Below are positions 20,941 through 32,210 of a stretch of DNA of 64,000 nucleotides, piece by piece. The notes beneath the pieces were generated by a model. The model was not told the origin of the DNA. It saw only the letters and a list, made by a program, of their open reading frames with translations, and did no database searches. The stretch lies in NCBI GenBank assembly GCA_036924285.1, contig JAYKYS010000004.1, positions 27,808,001 to 27,872,000 on the forward strand. Direction: 5' to 3'. The translations under genes were made by a program, and so were the position numbers. Every line of letters starts with the position of its first letter. The stretch's first letter is position 1. The stretch comes from Asterella californica. Taxonomy: Eukaryota > Streptophyta > Marchantiopsida > Marchantiales > Aytoniaceae.

Positions 20941-21639
20941 TGGTTCCGTTCAAGAAGCTTAAATATTCTGTACATGTGTTTTCTTGAGGAAATTTTCCTG
21001 TAAAGTTTTTACTAGCATTTCCTACGCTAACTTCTCTATACAACTCCATTTTTAATGAACAAGGAGTCAAAACTATAGTACTTGTGAACACCTACACACT
21101 CATGCTATCAGATTCTGAGTTCGAATCACGAGCCAGAATCGGCAGATTTCTCTCTTTCGCATATTTCTCAATCTAAAACTCATACTAACTATTGCTTAAA
21201 ACACTTTCTGTCAAAACTGGAAGCATGAGGTCGCTCTCCTCGTCGAGCTCTGCATTCTGGAAACTTTCGCTCTCATTCAGGGTGATATTTCAATCCAAGC
21301 TAAGGGGCAGCTTGCCAAACATAGCCCTAGCTTAGCTCCTGCTCAGCTTGATAAGCTATGCCGCAACTCCCTGAACAAATGCTGGCTGAGTGTCTTCTGA
21401 AGCTCCGTTTCATCATCTTGAACGTCACGCACTACGACAACGTCAAGCAGTTCAAGTCCATTGCTTGATCCAACACCTGACAACATGAAGCCTCTGACAT
21501 CGAAGCTACTACCGTCGTACTTGTAAGAAAACCCATTGTTTGACATTGGACTCTCTCTCATCGACATTGAGCTCCACCAACTGTTGTAACCGAGCATCCC
21601 ATACAAGCCCAGGTCTTCTATCTATGTAAACATGTGATG
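20941..21639. other. Spacer, no gene recognised
   Basis: No supported coding sequence. A short block around 21300-21350 (AGGGGCAGCTT...CCCTAGCTTAGC) is an inverted relative of the direct repeat at 17.98-18.08 kb. Confidence 0.35.
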
Positions 21640-22077
21640 TTAGAAAGCTCACCAAAGTGAGTAACGCTGTCATGGCCGTCCCATTAGGTTCATCACTGTA
21701 ATGGGTAACCTATCAATGACTCTCACTACTTGAGATCATCGCTTGCGTCCAAGATGCCATGAACTGTGAGGTACGATGATCGTCTCATTGCATCGTGTAC
21801 GTGCTTGAGCACCTCTCTCGATAACAAGTTCGTCCACCACAACCATGGACGATATGCACGAGACCTCACTCTCGCTGCATCTAACAATACTGCCGGTCCA
21901 ACTCAAGATCGCACCTGGTGAATACTCGTCATCATCTGTGTGCGAGCATCACCCAACAAAAGAACGTTATTCAAGATGTATGTTGATGAATCCACTTGAT
22001 GCATCTAGAGATATCGCAAGATTTGTAACATCTCTCATAACATCTTAGATCGCGGATCATGTAAACCTTGACCTCTC
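21640..22077 (-). pseudogene. Fragment of the retroelement DNA methyltransferase (second copy)
   Basis: The plus strand here is the reverse complement of about 1373-1817 of the intact methyltransferase ORF, with frequent transitions and small indels. It covers the part from just after motif IV to beyond motif VIII. It is joined head-on at about 22078 to an RT fragment of the same element in the opposite orientation. Confidence 0.75.
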
Positions 22078-22490
22078 TCATTGGAGGTTAGGTTGGTGGA
22101 GATGTCGCATGGAGAGTATGCATCTACCATAGTTATGCCAGCAAAGAAAGATATGTATGACAACTCACGGATAGACGAATGTGTGGAGACTACCATCATA
22201 TCAATCGACAGACGAAGTTCAATAAGTATGCCATATTGACACGTGAGGAGATCTTTGATGCAGTCGGGCATGTGAAATTCTTCATTACTTTGGATCTTCG
22301 AGCAGGGTATCATCAGTTGCTGTGAGAGAAGAAGACAAGTCCAAGACATCATTTTGGGAGATTGACTCTCACGACAAGGATTGTTTGTATCAGTGACGGT
22401 TCTTATCATTTGAGTTGAAGAGCGTCCCTGGTGAGTTCCAAAGAGTGATGGACAAGATCCTAGCAGGATTGGATTTCGTCAAATGTTATA
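22078..22490 (+). pseudogene. Fragment of the same retroelement's reverse transcriptase
   Basis: Matches about 2547-2960 of the element at the left of the window (GGTTGGTGGAGATGTCGCAT, GATCTTCGAGCAGGGTATCA and so on) with stops and indels. It ends just before the YxDD box, exactly where a 157-bp-spaced direct repeat begins (22491). Confidence 0.78.
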
Positions 22491-22722
22491 TTCGTTTGGA
22501 CGCCTAGTGGAGAAGTTACAAGACTCGAAAGACGGGTAAAACAAGCTAGACCTCAGCTTACGGACTTTTGACACGACTTCAGATTTTCACTTTCATTACA
22601 TCGATGGATAGAGCACCTTGTCAGCTTTCCATATGCACTTTGCCTATTTCGTTTGGACACCTAGTGGAGAAGTTACAAGACTCGAAAGATGGGGAAAATA
22701 AGCTAAGCCTCAACTTAGGGGC
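22491..22722 (+). repeat. Direct repeat pair, period 157 bp
   Basis: TTCGTTTGGACGCCTAGTGG and the ~60 bases after it (22491-22565) recur as TTCGTTTGGACACCTAGTGG (22648-22722) with a few substitutions. The first unit starts at the breakpoint of the RT fragment. Confidence 0.7.
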
Positions 22723-24138
22723 TTGCTTGTTCCTGCGACCTGTCGGTGGACGTTTTTGAGAATTGGGAAGTCCAATACACGCGCCCAAGGTGTCATTGAG
22801 TTCAGATCTGTGCAGGCTACGCACAGGTTAAGACGGTTTGGGAAGAGACGGATCGGAGGATGTGTACTGAGAGAAATTGAGACGCAGGAAGGAGATTTAG
22901 AGATTTCAGTTATCTGTGAAGGAGAGTTGGACCGTTCGGGCCGTTCTCGAGTTCAAACTTGCTGTCCTTGGATCCATTCGATCAGAACACCGAGTTCTAC
23001 AGGAAATTGAAGACGATACCAAGTTTCATCGGGCGGCTTAAGATTTCTGAGTGAAATTTACTCGCAAGGAAGCGCTTGCGTCAAATTTTTCATCGCTTGC
23101 GATCTAAAATTGAGTTGTTCTTCGCGATCGGTGTACCAAGCTCTTTGTTCTTGATGCCTACGCGACCAGGGAGTCTTCATCTACGCATAGGAGAAGACAA
23201 TACGTGGATTGGATTGTTGGTTTGGGTGAGGTGAGCGAGTTTGAGCCGCAGGGAGTTCATTTACGTTAGTTTTTTGTAACTTGCAACCAAATTTCTTGCG
23301 TGGTTTTGCAAGGGGAACTCCAAACGACTTGTTTGGAGTCTCGTTGGGTTCGTGATAGCTAGATCTATCTGCCAAGGAAGACGGATATCAGTTTAGACGA
23401 TCCATTTATGCGGTGTGTGCGGTTTTAAGCCGCAGGGAGGAGTTTTTGAAGATTCGGTCACCTGTGATAAAAAATCGGTGATATCTCGGCTGTTGGGAGT
23501 TGGATCTGAAGGTTTCTTGGGTTAAAGGAGTCAGCGGAGGAGACCCTATCGACATCTGAAGTTCGTTCGACGAAAGGAGGAAGTTCTCAGATAGGCCTTT
23601 TTCGATTTTTTCGTTACGGGTTTTGCTCTTTTGAATTCGTTAGAGTTCTGGTTGACTATATACAGCTTGTGGTAGCTAGTTTTGGCTAAGAGCTTGTACA
23701 TGGGTGTGGTTTGGACTTGGGTTTGGATCACGTAATACTACTGTGGCTCTGTTTGTTAGCAAAGGGAAGTTTCTCTTGCTTTGAGCTACGCTTCGGTGGT
23801 TTTGGATCAGGGTTATGATTCAGGGGTTGTTTTTAGGGGCTTTTGAAGCAGGTTACAGACCGCTTTGGTCTGTTTCTCAGTTTTGTGGTCTTAGGAGAAA
23901 GAACCGATAGTGTACATACATACATTTGGAGTTGGTATATATCGCAACATTCATTTTCGTGGTTGTTTTTCTCTGTCTTGTCTCTGTTTCAGCACACAAC
24001 ATCTCCACAGCCAGGAACCTCGCATTTTCTTGGACATCTTTCACGCAAAATCCGACACGATACGGTGGTGAACTCGACATGAAGGTCTGGGGTGGAGATT
24101 TCTTATGTGTGTGGACTTTGAAGAAGAGACTGGCAGTC
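22723..24138. other. Non-coding; probably leader or 5' LTR of the following decayed gypsy element
   Basis: No supported gene. Its position before gag suggests LTR/leader sequence, but I found no primer-binding site and no matching 3' LTR near 36.8 kb. Confidence 0.3.
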
Positions 24139-25170
24139 ATGAGTGGGGATGAGAAAGGTGATGGAGATAGAGCTAGTGGTTCAGGTGGGTTGCCGAAGGT
24201 GCAATTAGATCTGACGACTGCACCGATGTTCCAAGCTTTCACTATGTTCTTACGACAACAACAGTCTGATGAGCGGAAGGAAGCTTTGGCAACAAAGGCA
24301 AGCAGTGGTCAGCAGGATTGACCAGTTTGATGAGAGAGATGTCTCAAGATATCTGAGACATTATGTGAGGGAGATGGAACTGAACCGGGTCTCAAAAGAT
24401 GAGATGATTGAGACGTTTGAGTTAGCAGCACCTCCAGAGATTAAGGATCATGTTAAAATGCTAACGAAGCATTTTAACAAGGATTGGGAGACGTTTGCTC
24501 GTGCCTTGATGGATGAGTACTTCTTGGAGGACTCTGATCGGGTCACAAAGAAATCATTCTTGGAGTGGGTTGAGCAAGCAAGGAAAGGTTTACAAGCTAC
24601 AGAGTTGCTCAGTGAGTTTGAGAAGCAGTTCTAACGACTGACTAGGATGGAGAAGTTGACGCTGCAGTCCAACAAGACAGAGTTATTTCTTCGGGCTGTA
24701 GATGAGAAGCTGCAAGAGAAGCTGGAGGTACTTCTGGAGGATCGAGAGGAATACCATGGATTGACCAGCAATTGGAAGAAGGTTGAAGACGATGTTAGTC
24801 TGCTTACCAAGAGAGAGCGAAGACGAGAGAAAGTTCCTGTTAGGAGACTGGCACCAACATCGACTGCTGTAACATCTGTTCCTGTGATCCGACCAGTGGT
24901 TCTTGTTGCTAGACATGTAGTATCAATTGCTCCAGCTGTTCCATTTGTTCAGGCACCTGTAGTATCTCCGAAGAAGGATGATTCAAACCTTGAGGAGATT
25001 TTGCATGGAATGCGAGATTTGCATATCAAGCTCACAAGATTGGAAGAGAAGGGGTCTACAAGTGAAGCAAGACCGGTTGAGAAGCAAGGCTGGATCCAGC
25101 GGTGTATCTAATGCGATGGTACCGATCATCCACGCAGAGATTGTAAGGAGTTCACTGATATTTTACAGCA
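24139..25170 (+). pseudogene. Gag of the decayed gypsy element, with CCHC knuckle
   Basis: Starts at the ATG at 24139 (MSGDEKGDGD) and needs a frameshift near 24300 to enter the frame 24269-24634. That frame holds a gag core (FDERDVSRYLRHYV, FNKDWETFARALMDEYF). A TAA (24632-24634) is in frame with the next ORF (24647-25111). At the end a CCHC knuckle is readable (CDGTDHPRRDC, about 25108-25150), with a stop codon two residues after its first cysteine. Comparable gag is not visible in the 6-8 kb copy, which starts later. Confidence 0.65.
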
Positions 25171-25499
25171 AGGAGTGATCTTCTAGAAGGATGAGAAGGT
25201 AGTGCTGAGGGATACTGGTGCACCTCTTCAGACCAACTTTGGTAGATGAGGGATGAAGAAGTTGATTGAGACCACTTATCAGCGCAAGCAGTTGCAATGG
25301 TGGAAGCTGGAACCTATGACACGAGAGTTGAGGATCAAGTTGAGAGAGATTTTAACGGACAAGTTGAGTTGAGTGGATTGTGGTCATCTTCCATCTCCAT
25401 GGAACAGAAAGAGAAGATGACACGTGAGAAGTTGCTGAGAACAGCTGCTACGATCCGGAAGGATACTAGATAGGAGGATCCGATAGAAGCTCTATCGGT

Positions 25500-26551
25500 G
25501 CATGCTTACATCGTCAAGAACCAACACGAAGCGTTGTTGGAAGAGAAGAGAAGGCGAGATTCAGAGGATTCAAGGGAAGGAACTTCTTCAAAGAGATAGA
25601 CTCGAAGAGAGAAGGTTCGTCAAGAGCTTCGAGATGCAAGAGCTCAAGATCTACCGATGGATGATGCTCCTTCTCCATCGAAAGAGAGAGCAAAGGAGTT
25701 TTAGAAGGAGAAGGGTAAGCCGGCTGCATACAAACTACAGTCGGACATCAAGGCTTCAACAGACTTGGAGGGAGTCTTGGAAGATCGCATTCTGAATGCG
25801 AAGGTGGAGTTTACCTTGAAGGAAGTGTTGGGCATTGCTAAGCGGGAGTTTCATGATGTCATCATCGATGTCATCAAACGAAAGCGACAGATTCCGGGTG
25901 AGACTGGTTTATCACATGCCTTGGATACTAAGATGTCTGTGGATGAGGAGAGAGCTTGCAAAGTGCAGTATTTATTCTTTAGAGGAAGAAAGAGATCGAA
26001 GGCGTAGGGTACATTTTGAGGATGAAAAAGAGGATGGAAAACAAAGCTCAAGTCATTACAGTCACAATCACTGGGCTCGAGCTACAACGGAGACGTTGGT
26101 GAGAATCGGAGACTTGGATGAGCCGGTGGTTGCTCTGATCGATCATGGATCAGAAATCAACATCATGTCGAAGGAGCTGTATAAGAGGAAGAAGTGACAG
26201 ATCGACATAGAGCATGGGTGAGTCATAAGAGCAACCAACAACACAAGAGGAGACTTGTATGGAGCTTGTCCAGACATCAGAGTGCGCGTAGGTGATGTTG
26301 CTATCGAGCAAAACTTCTTTGTTCAGAAAGTAACATCATACCCACTCATTCTTGATCAACCTTTCATCATAGCAACTCGGATGGAGACAAATGTACTGGA
26401 CGACGGATCTGCTTATGCTAGGATCCGAAGTCAAGATGGGACGAGAGCGGTACAATTCTTGACTGTACCGTCCAATCACGAATGCAATCGAGATCGTCTG
26501 AGGGAGAAACCACTTCCAAGGGTGAGTGAAGAGTTCAAGGATTTTCGTTGA
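25500..26551 (+). pseudogene. Linker and aspartic protease of the decayed gypsy element
   Basis: Fragments in several frames (25765-26007, 25835-26197, 26255-26551). They contain VLGIAKREFHDVIIDVIKRK and the protease motif ALIDHGSEINIMS, followed after a stop near 26196 by the second half of the protease (LYGACPDIRVRVGD ... LILDQPF). Each block has its counterpart at 6.3-7.15 kb. The DHG triad is shared by both copies. Confidence 0.65.
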
Positions 26552-27191
26552 GTACCACTATAGAGCGAGACTGTGGTGGTGCACATGAGAAGGTACTCTC
26601 GCTTGATGGAGATAGTGCCTTTTGTACAGGGTTTGTTGGGTTTTCAGAGTGTGGGGTTGCTATTTACAAGAAGGTAGAAGAGCTGAGGAGAAAAGAACAA
26701 AAACATTTGCGTGATGTTGAGTTGATGATGAAAGAGTTGGGTGAGCTAGAAAGAGATGAATGGATTTCTGGTGTTTATGAAGAGGGTGGGTTGGAGGATC
26801 CTTTACGAGAGATCATGTCTATTGGATGGGAGGATATGAACAAGGTTGTGCAGATTCATTCAAAGGAGGTCTATTCGGTGATCGGATCATTTCGTGCACT
26901 AGAGGTTCGAGTTGAGACAAGGTACAAGACAGTGGATAAGAAGATAAAGCCAGTTGCTGATCCTTTGTCGGAAGACACTAACCAACATATGGATCGAGCT
27001 TCAAGGGAGAAGAGTTGAGAGATCCTGCAATGATAAGACACAAGTTCACGGAGAAGATCCTTGAAGAGCTGAAGATTGGATCTGATGGGTCTCTTCTACT
27101 AGAAGAGAGGATGTGCTTCAAGGAGATGCTTTCACGACATGAGAAAGCATTTGCTTTTGAGCCACATGAGATTGGGTGTGTAGACCCGTAC
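26548..27191 (+). pseudogene. Pol linker of the decayed gypsy element, interrupted by insertion
   Basis: ORFs 26548-27018 and 27015-27215 hold the protease-RT connector (WISGVYEE, RYKTVDKKIKPVAD, HKFTEKILEELKIG, HEIGCVDP). The frame runs straight into the 5' LTR of the nested element after CVDPY; the last residues of the second ORF are LTR-encoded. Confidence 0.65.
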
Positions 27192-28108
27192 TGTAACGAC
27201 CTATGTTACACATAGGAAGTTTGTCTATTAGTAAGGTATTTAGTTATAACTAAGTGTTGAGAATGTTTATTTGCTGCCAAAGTACTTTAAGGAGGTATCA
27301 AGTTAGTCATGACTAGCTAAAAGTTAGTTATGGTTAAACTTAGCTGTACTTTTGGCAGAATTCAGATATTTGCTAAAGAGTGAGCACTACTATCTTGTCA
27401 TCTTGTCTAAAAGGTAGAAAGGAGGTGGAAAGTATTCCTTATCTCCTTTTTGACTTGATATTAGTGGTTGGATTAAAGTTGTGGACTTTGTGGGCATTAA
27501 AAACAAGAAGAGATTCTACATGTTTCCTTTTTAGTGGGTCCTAGTGTAGAGGGGGGTGGAAATTCGAGATTCCTTGAGAATATTCCAGAATCCTTCTAGA
27601 AGTTGTTGACTTTGAAGGAATAAGCCCATGTGAAAAGGTAAAAAACCCATGTGATCAATGCTTTTACCTTAAGTAATATCTTAGTAAACCCGGTAAAAGT
27701 AGTTACGGTTGAGTTACCGGGGGTACCAAAGTAAAAACCTAGAATGTATAAATAGAGGAGTAGAGAAGAGCTCCTCATCCTTGTTTTCACATCGTCGTAA
27801 TGACAACTTGAGTAATATAGAGAGTGTGAGATATGTTTAGCATGTGAGAACTTGAGAGACGTCGTTAGAATGGAGGATTTTAGTGGATGAGTTTATGGAG
27901 ATTGTTAGTTGATAATTTTGTGGGTTTATGAATGAGTGAACTTAGCATTTTCCCTTCAAGTTCATGGTGTGCTTCCATCAAAGTCATCAGAGGTGACCTC
28001 TGAGTGAGAGACAGGCCCGACATGTTGCAGATTCGTGGATGACGATCGTGGAGGTTGAGAGATCGGGGGGGGGGGGTAGTTGATCGATAAGACCGCGGAG
28101 GGTTTACA
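27192..28108 (+). repeat. 5' LTR of the nested element
   Basis: 917 bp, TGTAACGACC ... GGTTTACA, with TG...CA ends. Contains a TATA-like TATAAATAG (around 27747) likely to act as the element promoter, and a G-run near its end (28067-28077). Confidence 0.92.
27747..27756 (+). promoter_or_regulatory. TATA box of the 5' LTR
   Basis: TGTATAAATAGAGG lies inside the LTR, about 350 bp before its end. The same motif is kept in the 3' LTR (about 35600). Placement fits a U3/R promoter; the transcription start is not shown by the sequence. Confidence 0.55.
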
Positions 28109-28112
28109 TTTT

Positions 28113-28129
28113 TGGTTTCGTTGCCGGGA
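28113..28129 (+). other. Primer-binding site of the nested element
   Basis: TGGTTTCGTTGCCGGGA lies four bases after the 5' LTR, a variant of the TGGCGCCGTTGCCGGG type used by Athila/Tat elements. Confidence 0.7.
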
Positions 28130-28404
28130 CCTCACTTGAAGGGATCGTTGAACGATGTTTAGAGTTCAGTTCCATATTCGACAAAAGGAGATTATGAGAG
28201 AGCACATGGAGAGAACGTTGGGAGGAGAGAGAGCTAACGCGATGTTAGCAACGTTAGAACCTTTCGTGTATCCCGTAGTGATATATGACGCGTTCGAAGT
28301 CATTCTTTACATCTTGTTCACTTAGAAAGGGTTTGAGGAGAGTTGAAAGAGTGTGCAACAAGAGTTGTAGAGGAAGGAGGAGAGAAAAGTTATTAGAGGA
28401 GATA

Positions 28405-28930
28405 AATTTGTGAGTTTAGAAATTCTGCTCTCTGGAAAATTTGTACAGTCGCTGTCAACTTTTCTGTGAATTTTATTTTCTTGTGATACTTTCCAGTGTT
28501 TTAGATTGGCTGATAACCTATCTAAGACAAAAGAAATCATAGGAAAAGGTGGTCTAGAGAGGGAGCAATGAATTTTCAAAGTTGAGGGGGTCTATTCGTG
28601 AGAGTTGAGGAATTCTGTTATCTGGAAAAAATTTACAGTCATTGTCAGATTTTCTGTGAATTTTATTTTCCTGAGAAACTTTCCAATGTTTTAGAGTGAC
28701 TGATAAGCTATCCAGGACAAAAGAAATCATGAGAAGATGAGGTCTGAAGAGGGAGAAAGAATTTTTCAAAGTGGAGGGGGTTGACAACCATGAGGGAAGT
28801 GAAAATATACAAATTTCAGTTCTCTGAAAATTTGTACAGTCATCACCATCTCTTCTGATTAGGGAAGTTTCTGTTGAAACTTCATGATTTAGTAGCTTGG
28901 AGGTTGAGCTACTAGAGACCAAAAAAATCT
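28405..28930 (+). repeat. Three diverged tandem repeats of ~190 bp in the retroelement leader
   Basis: Units start near 28405, 28597 and 28795. Each has a TCTCTGGAAAATTTGTACAGTC-like block, a TTTTCTGTGAATTTTATTTTC-like block and an AACTTTCCAGTGTTTTAGA-like block. The third unit is the most diverged. Minus-strand ORFs here only reflect the repeat. Confidence 0.75.
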
Positions 28931-28996
28931 TGGAGAGATCTCTTACCAACTAAGAGATATACGTTTCGGCATACAAGGAGGTCTTGAAGATACTTC

Positions 28997-29929
28997 ATGG
29001 GGAATCCAGTTCGAATGACGAGGTGGAAGAAGAGACGTTTAGGAGTTCGAACAGAGACGGAGAAGCCCAAGTTAAGTATAGATGAGTTACGAACCCGCAT
29101 CTATAGCACTTGGGGTGCCCTCTTTACCCTATACGAAGAAGCTTCCTCTACCATTGGCACATATTTGAAGAAAGCCGAGTTTAAAGCATCATTCACTGTG
29201 GAGGCCACGAATGCTCCTGGTGAAGTAGAGTTGGATTTTTACAAGAGTGAGTTCAAGATGTCTGTTGTGATTAGTACAAACGATGGTGAGGAGGATCATA
29301 TCTTCTATAGTTAATTTTAGATTAGATTTTATTTCTTGTATAGCATGTATAATACACGATTTCCAATATAAAGCTCGGAAGAGTTAAGAAAGTGATGTAG
29401 AATTATTTTCCTCTATGATATTTTGTCCACTTAATGGTTGAGAAGGTGCAACATGAGTGGAAATTTAAAAGATTGGAAAGTTAGACTTAGAAACCTTCCT
29501 CAAGGTTTAGATGTCATAGTAAGTGTCGGAGAAAGTTCGAGAGAGATTATCGTCGAGTTTGAAAATCCTAGTACTAAACCTCAAGTAGAATCTCCGAGGA
29601 GAAGAGTAGAAACCGACTTGTGGTGTTATTTCTGTAGAGGGTTGGGACACAAAGTACTGAATTGTCCAACTAGAATCAGAACCGAGAGAGCTAAAGGGAA
29701 GCGGGAGTTTACTGATTTAAGTCTTCGAGTGGGTCCATCGTCACCAGCGCCAATTCATCTTCTAGGCGAAGATCCTTGTCCAAGTTGTGGAGTGGGTGAT
29801 CTATCAAGAGGAAACAAGTGCGTCGATGTGGCCGCCCTACTTACGTCAGTAGTCGAGAAGTTGAACGAGACTCAAAGAGCTGAGACGGAGAAGTTGTCGA
29901 CTTCAAAAGAGGACTCGGCTGAGTTGTGA
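28997..29929 (+). CDS. Accessory ORFs upstream of gag, second with CCHC zinc knuckle
   Basis: Two ORFs in the leader: 28997-29314 (105 aa, basic N-terminus, otherwise unrecognised) and 29438-29929 (163 aa). The second has CYFCRGLGHKVLNC, a retroviral-type zinc knuckle, then a Cys pair (CPSCGVGD). They are separate from the main gag, which has its own knuckle further on. They could be one gene with an intron or a frameshift, since a non-coding stretch of about 120 bp lies between. The role is unknown; single-stranded nucleic-acid binding is a fair inference for the second. Confidence 0.45.
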
Positions 29930-30142
29930 TGGAGATCGTCATTCGGATGGTGGAGAAGGCGGTGATGCGACTCAAGCTCATGATTACCTTGGGAGAAGAG
30001 ATGGCACAAGAGGTGTTGTTACAACCATTTCCTTTCATTTTACCTATGGTAGATTATTCGCGAATGGAATTGGTGATGTTCGTACTCTTTTAGCGAGTAG
30101 TTATTGCACAAAAATTAGAAGGGTAGAAAGAATAGTTACAAG

Positions 30143-31953
30143 ATGGGGAAGTTACCAGTGTTTCATGGGAAGGACAATGAAGATGTAGAACCATTTGTAC
30201 GAGACTTCAAAAGGGGTTGCATCGGGAAACAACGTGAGAAGGAAAGAAGAATGGGTGTTGTTACTGCCAGAGTTTTTTGAAGATTTTGCTCTTACGTGGT
30301 ATGACGACCGAGTGAAGAGCAAGACACCTGGTGCAGTTGAGGACACATGGGAGACGTTGAGTAATGCACTCGTCGAAGAATTTCTTCCAGAAGAGAGTTA
30401 TGAGAAGCTCATGGTGGAGCTTACTCATTTGAAGCAACGAGACGACGAGAAAGTTCGGCAATATGCCGAAAGGGTGGATAAGTTGGAGCAACGGTTTCGG
30501 ACGGTCCTACGGAAGAGTGGAGACAATGTGGAGCTAACGATGGCGGGGATTGGAGCAGTGTTGACCAAGAACTTGGTGGGAGGGTTGAGGCCTTCAATTC
30601 GAACCCAAGTGAGGTACGAGAAGCCAGCAACCAAAGCGGAGGCTATCAAGATAGCGACAAATATGGAAGAGAGTTTGGATGAAGGAGATATCATCCAACC
30701 TCATCATGCTGCTCTGGTGTCAACTCCGACTCCTGGTGTAGTCACAACGATCGCACTTGCACCATCACAATTGGTGATTGCTTCAACGTCAGGTCCTACT
30801 CCAACGGTGGGACCAAGACCGTTTGTCCCAACAACGATGTCTACTGCCACCTCTGATTTTCATGCCGAGCTGAAGAGCATCACCGATACTCTTGCGGATC
30901 TCAAGATAAACGTGGTGCAGTTACGAGAATGGAGGAACAAAGGTGGAGGAGGAGGTCAAAGAGGTTACGACAACCATTCCCAACCGAGGAAATCAAGGTA
31001 ACTTTGGAGGCAACCAAGGTAACTTTGGAGGAATCACTTGTTGGACGTGTGGAGGTTCTCATTTCCAGCGAAATTGTCCTAACAACGGAGCAAGAGGTGC
31101 CGAAGCTATCAGAATGAATGTGGGTGGAGGAAATCCATCACAAGGACGAGACAAGGGGGTGGCTACTATCGATGTCGTGCGAAATCCCATCTACGAGAAA
31201 GGAGAGAGTTCAAACTCTTCTCATGCACCGGTGGAGCTTTTAGCTCAAGAAAGGAAAAGAACTCGATTTTCTGTTGAACCGGTTTTCATGGAGGAGTCAG
31301 CAAGTAGAAGTACTCGTTCGAGTAATGTTTCGAGTACACCAAGGGAGCCAAGAAGGAAGCTAGGGATGGCGGATTTCACCATTTCATCTTCCCAAGCGGG
31401 ATATGATGTGGTTGAAGATGTGGGTGCTCAGAAAGCCAACATCACTGTTGGACAACTCATCGCACTTAATCCCAGCTTACGAAGGGAACTCAGAGGAGGA
31501 CTGAGTTCTAAGAGAAGCAAGAAGAAGAAACCCAAGAGCAAGACATCAAAGTCTGTGGGAGTTGGTGTGGTGGATGTGCATGCTTCAGAGGTATGCGCTA
31601 GGGCTTCAAAGATTGAAGTCCGGTTGAATGGTCACTACGTCTTTGACGTATTGGTGGATGGAGGGTCGGCTGTAAACGCCATATCGGAGAGGTTGATGAA
31701 GAAGTTGGGGATGGAACCAACTCGCCCGGCTAGCATTGTCGTGGGAATGGCTAACAAGCAACGGGTAAGACCTCTTGGTGTGTTAGAGAAGGTGGTCGTG
31801 TCTGTGATGGGAGTTCAAACATTGATGTCTTTTCAAGTGTTAAAGGACTCTAGTTATGATTTGCTCCTAGGTAGACCTTGGTTGAGAGCTATGCGCACCA
31901 CGGATAGGGGCACAAGGGATATTTACGGATTGGGCCTAGAGATCAGAGAGTGA
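30143..31953 (+). pseudogene. Gag and aspartic protease of the nested element (frameshifted)
   Basis: Gag starts at the ATG at 30143 (MGKLPVFHGKDNEDVEPFV) and shifts frame near 30220 into 30195-31001, which has the gag core (EEWVLLLPEFFEDFALTWYD ... EFLPEESYEKL). A second shift near 30985 leads to 30943-31953, with the zinc knuckle CWTCGGSHFQRNC, a Lys-rich linker and the protease (VLVDGGSAVNAIS, later LLLGRPWLRA). DGGS in place of DTG/DSG is common in plant Athila/Tat proteases. A further shift near 31945 connects to the acidic linker before RT. One of the shifts could be programmed, but the number argues for decay. Confidence 0.75.
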
Positions 31954-32207
31954 TAGTTCCTCTCTCGGGTGTTGGAGTTGTGACTTCTGACTCTGATAGA
32001 CCCATTAGTGACTACTGGGAATCTGATACGGAGGATGATCAGAGTGTCTCAAAAGTAGATACCGGAGATTCTTACGATCAAGACTCCTCGTCTGAGGACG
32101 AAGGATTTGGTCGAGATGAATCATTACATCAGCTTAGTGCTATTGACTTGTTGCCTCGACCAGCAGTGGAGAAAGATCCTGACAAAGAAGAGTTGAGTGA
32201 GGCATAG
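31950..32207 (+). pseudogene. Acidic linker between protease and RT of the nested element
   Basis: Asp/Glu/Ser-rich 85 codons in the same frame as RT, ending in a TAG (32205-32207); the RT frame continues directly after it. The GTG shown as its first codon is not a real start. Confidence 0.55.
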
Positions 32208-32210
32208 ATT

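Noticed and set aside
21100..21140. tRNA T-arm-like GAGTTCGAATC
   Set aside because: No matching acceptor, D-arm or anticodon stem could be built around it.
28322..28949. Minus-strand ORFs of 85 and 131 codons resembling each other
   Set aside because: Their similarity only reflects the tandem DNA repeats in the retroelement leader; nothing suggests coding on that strand.
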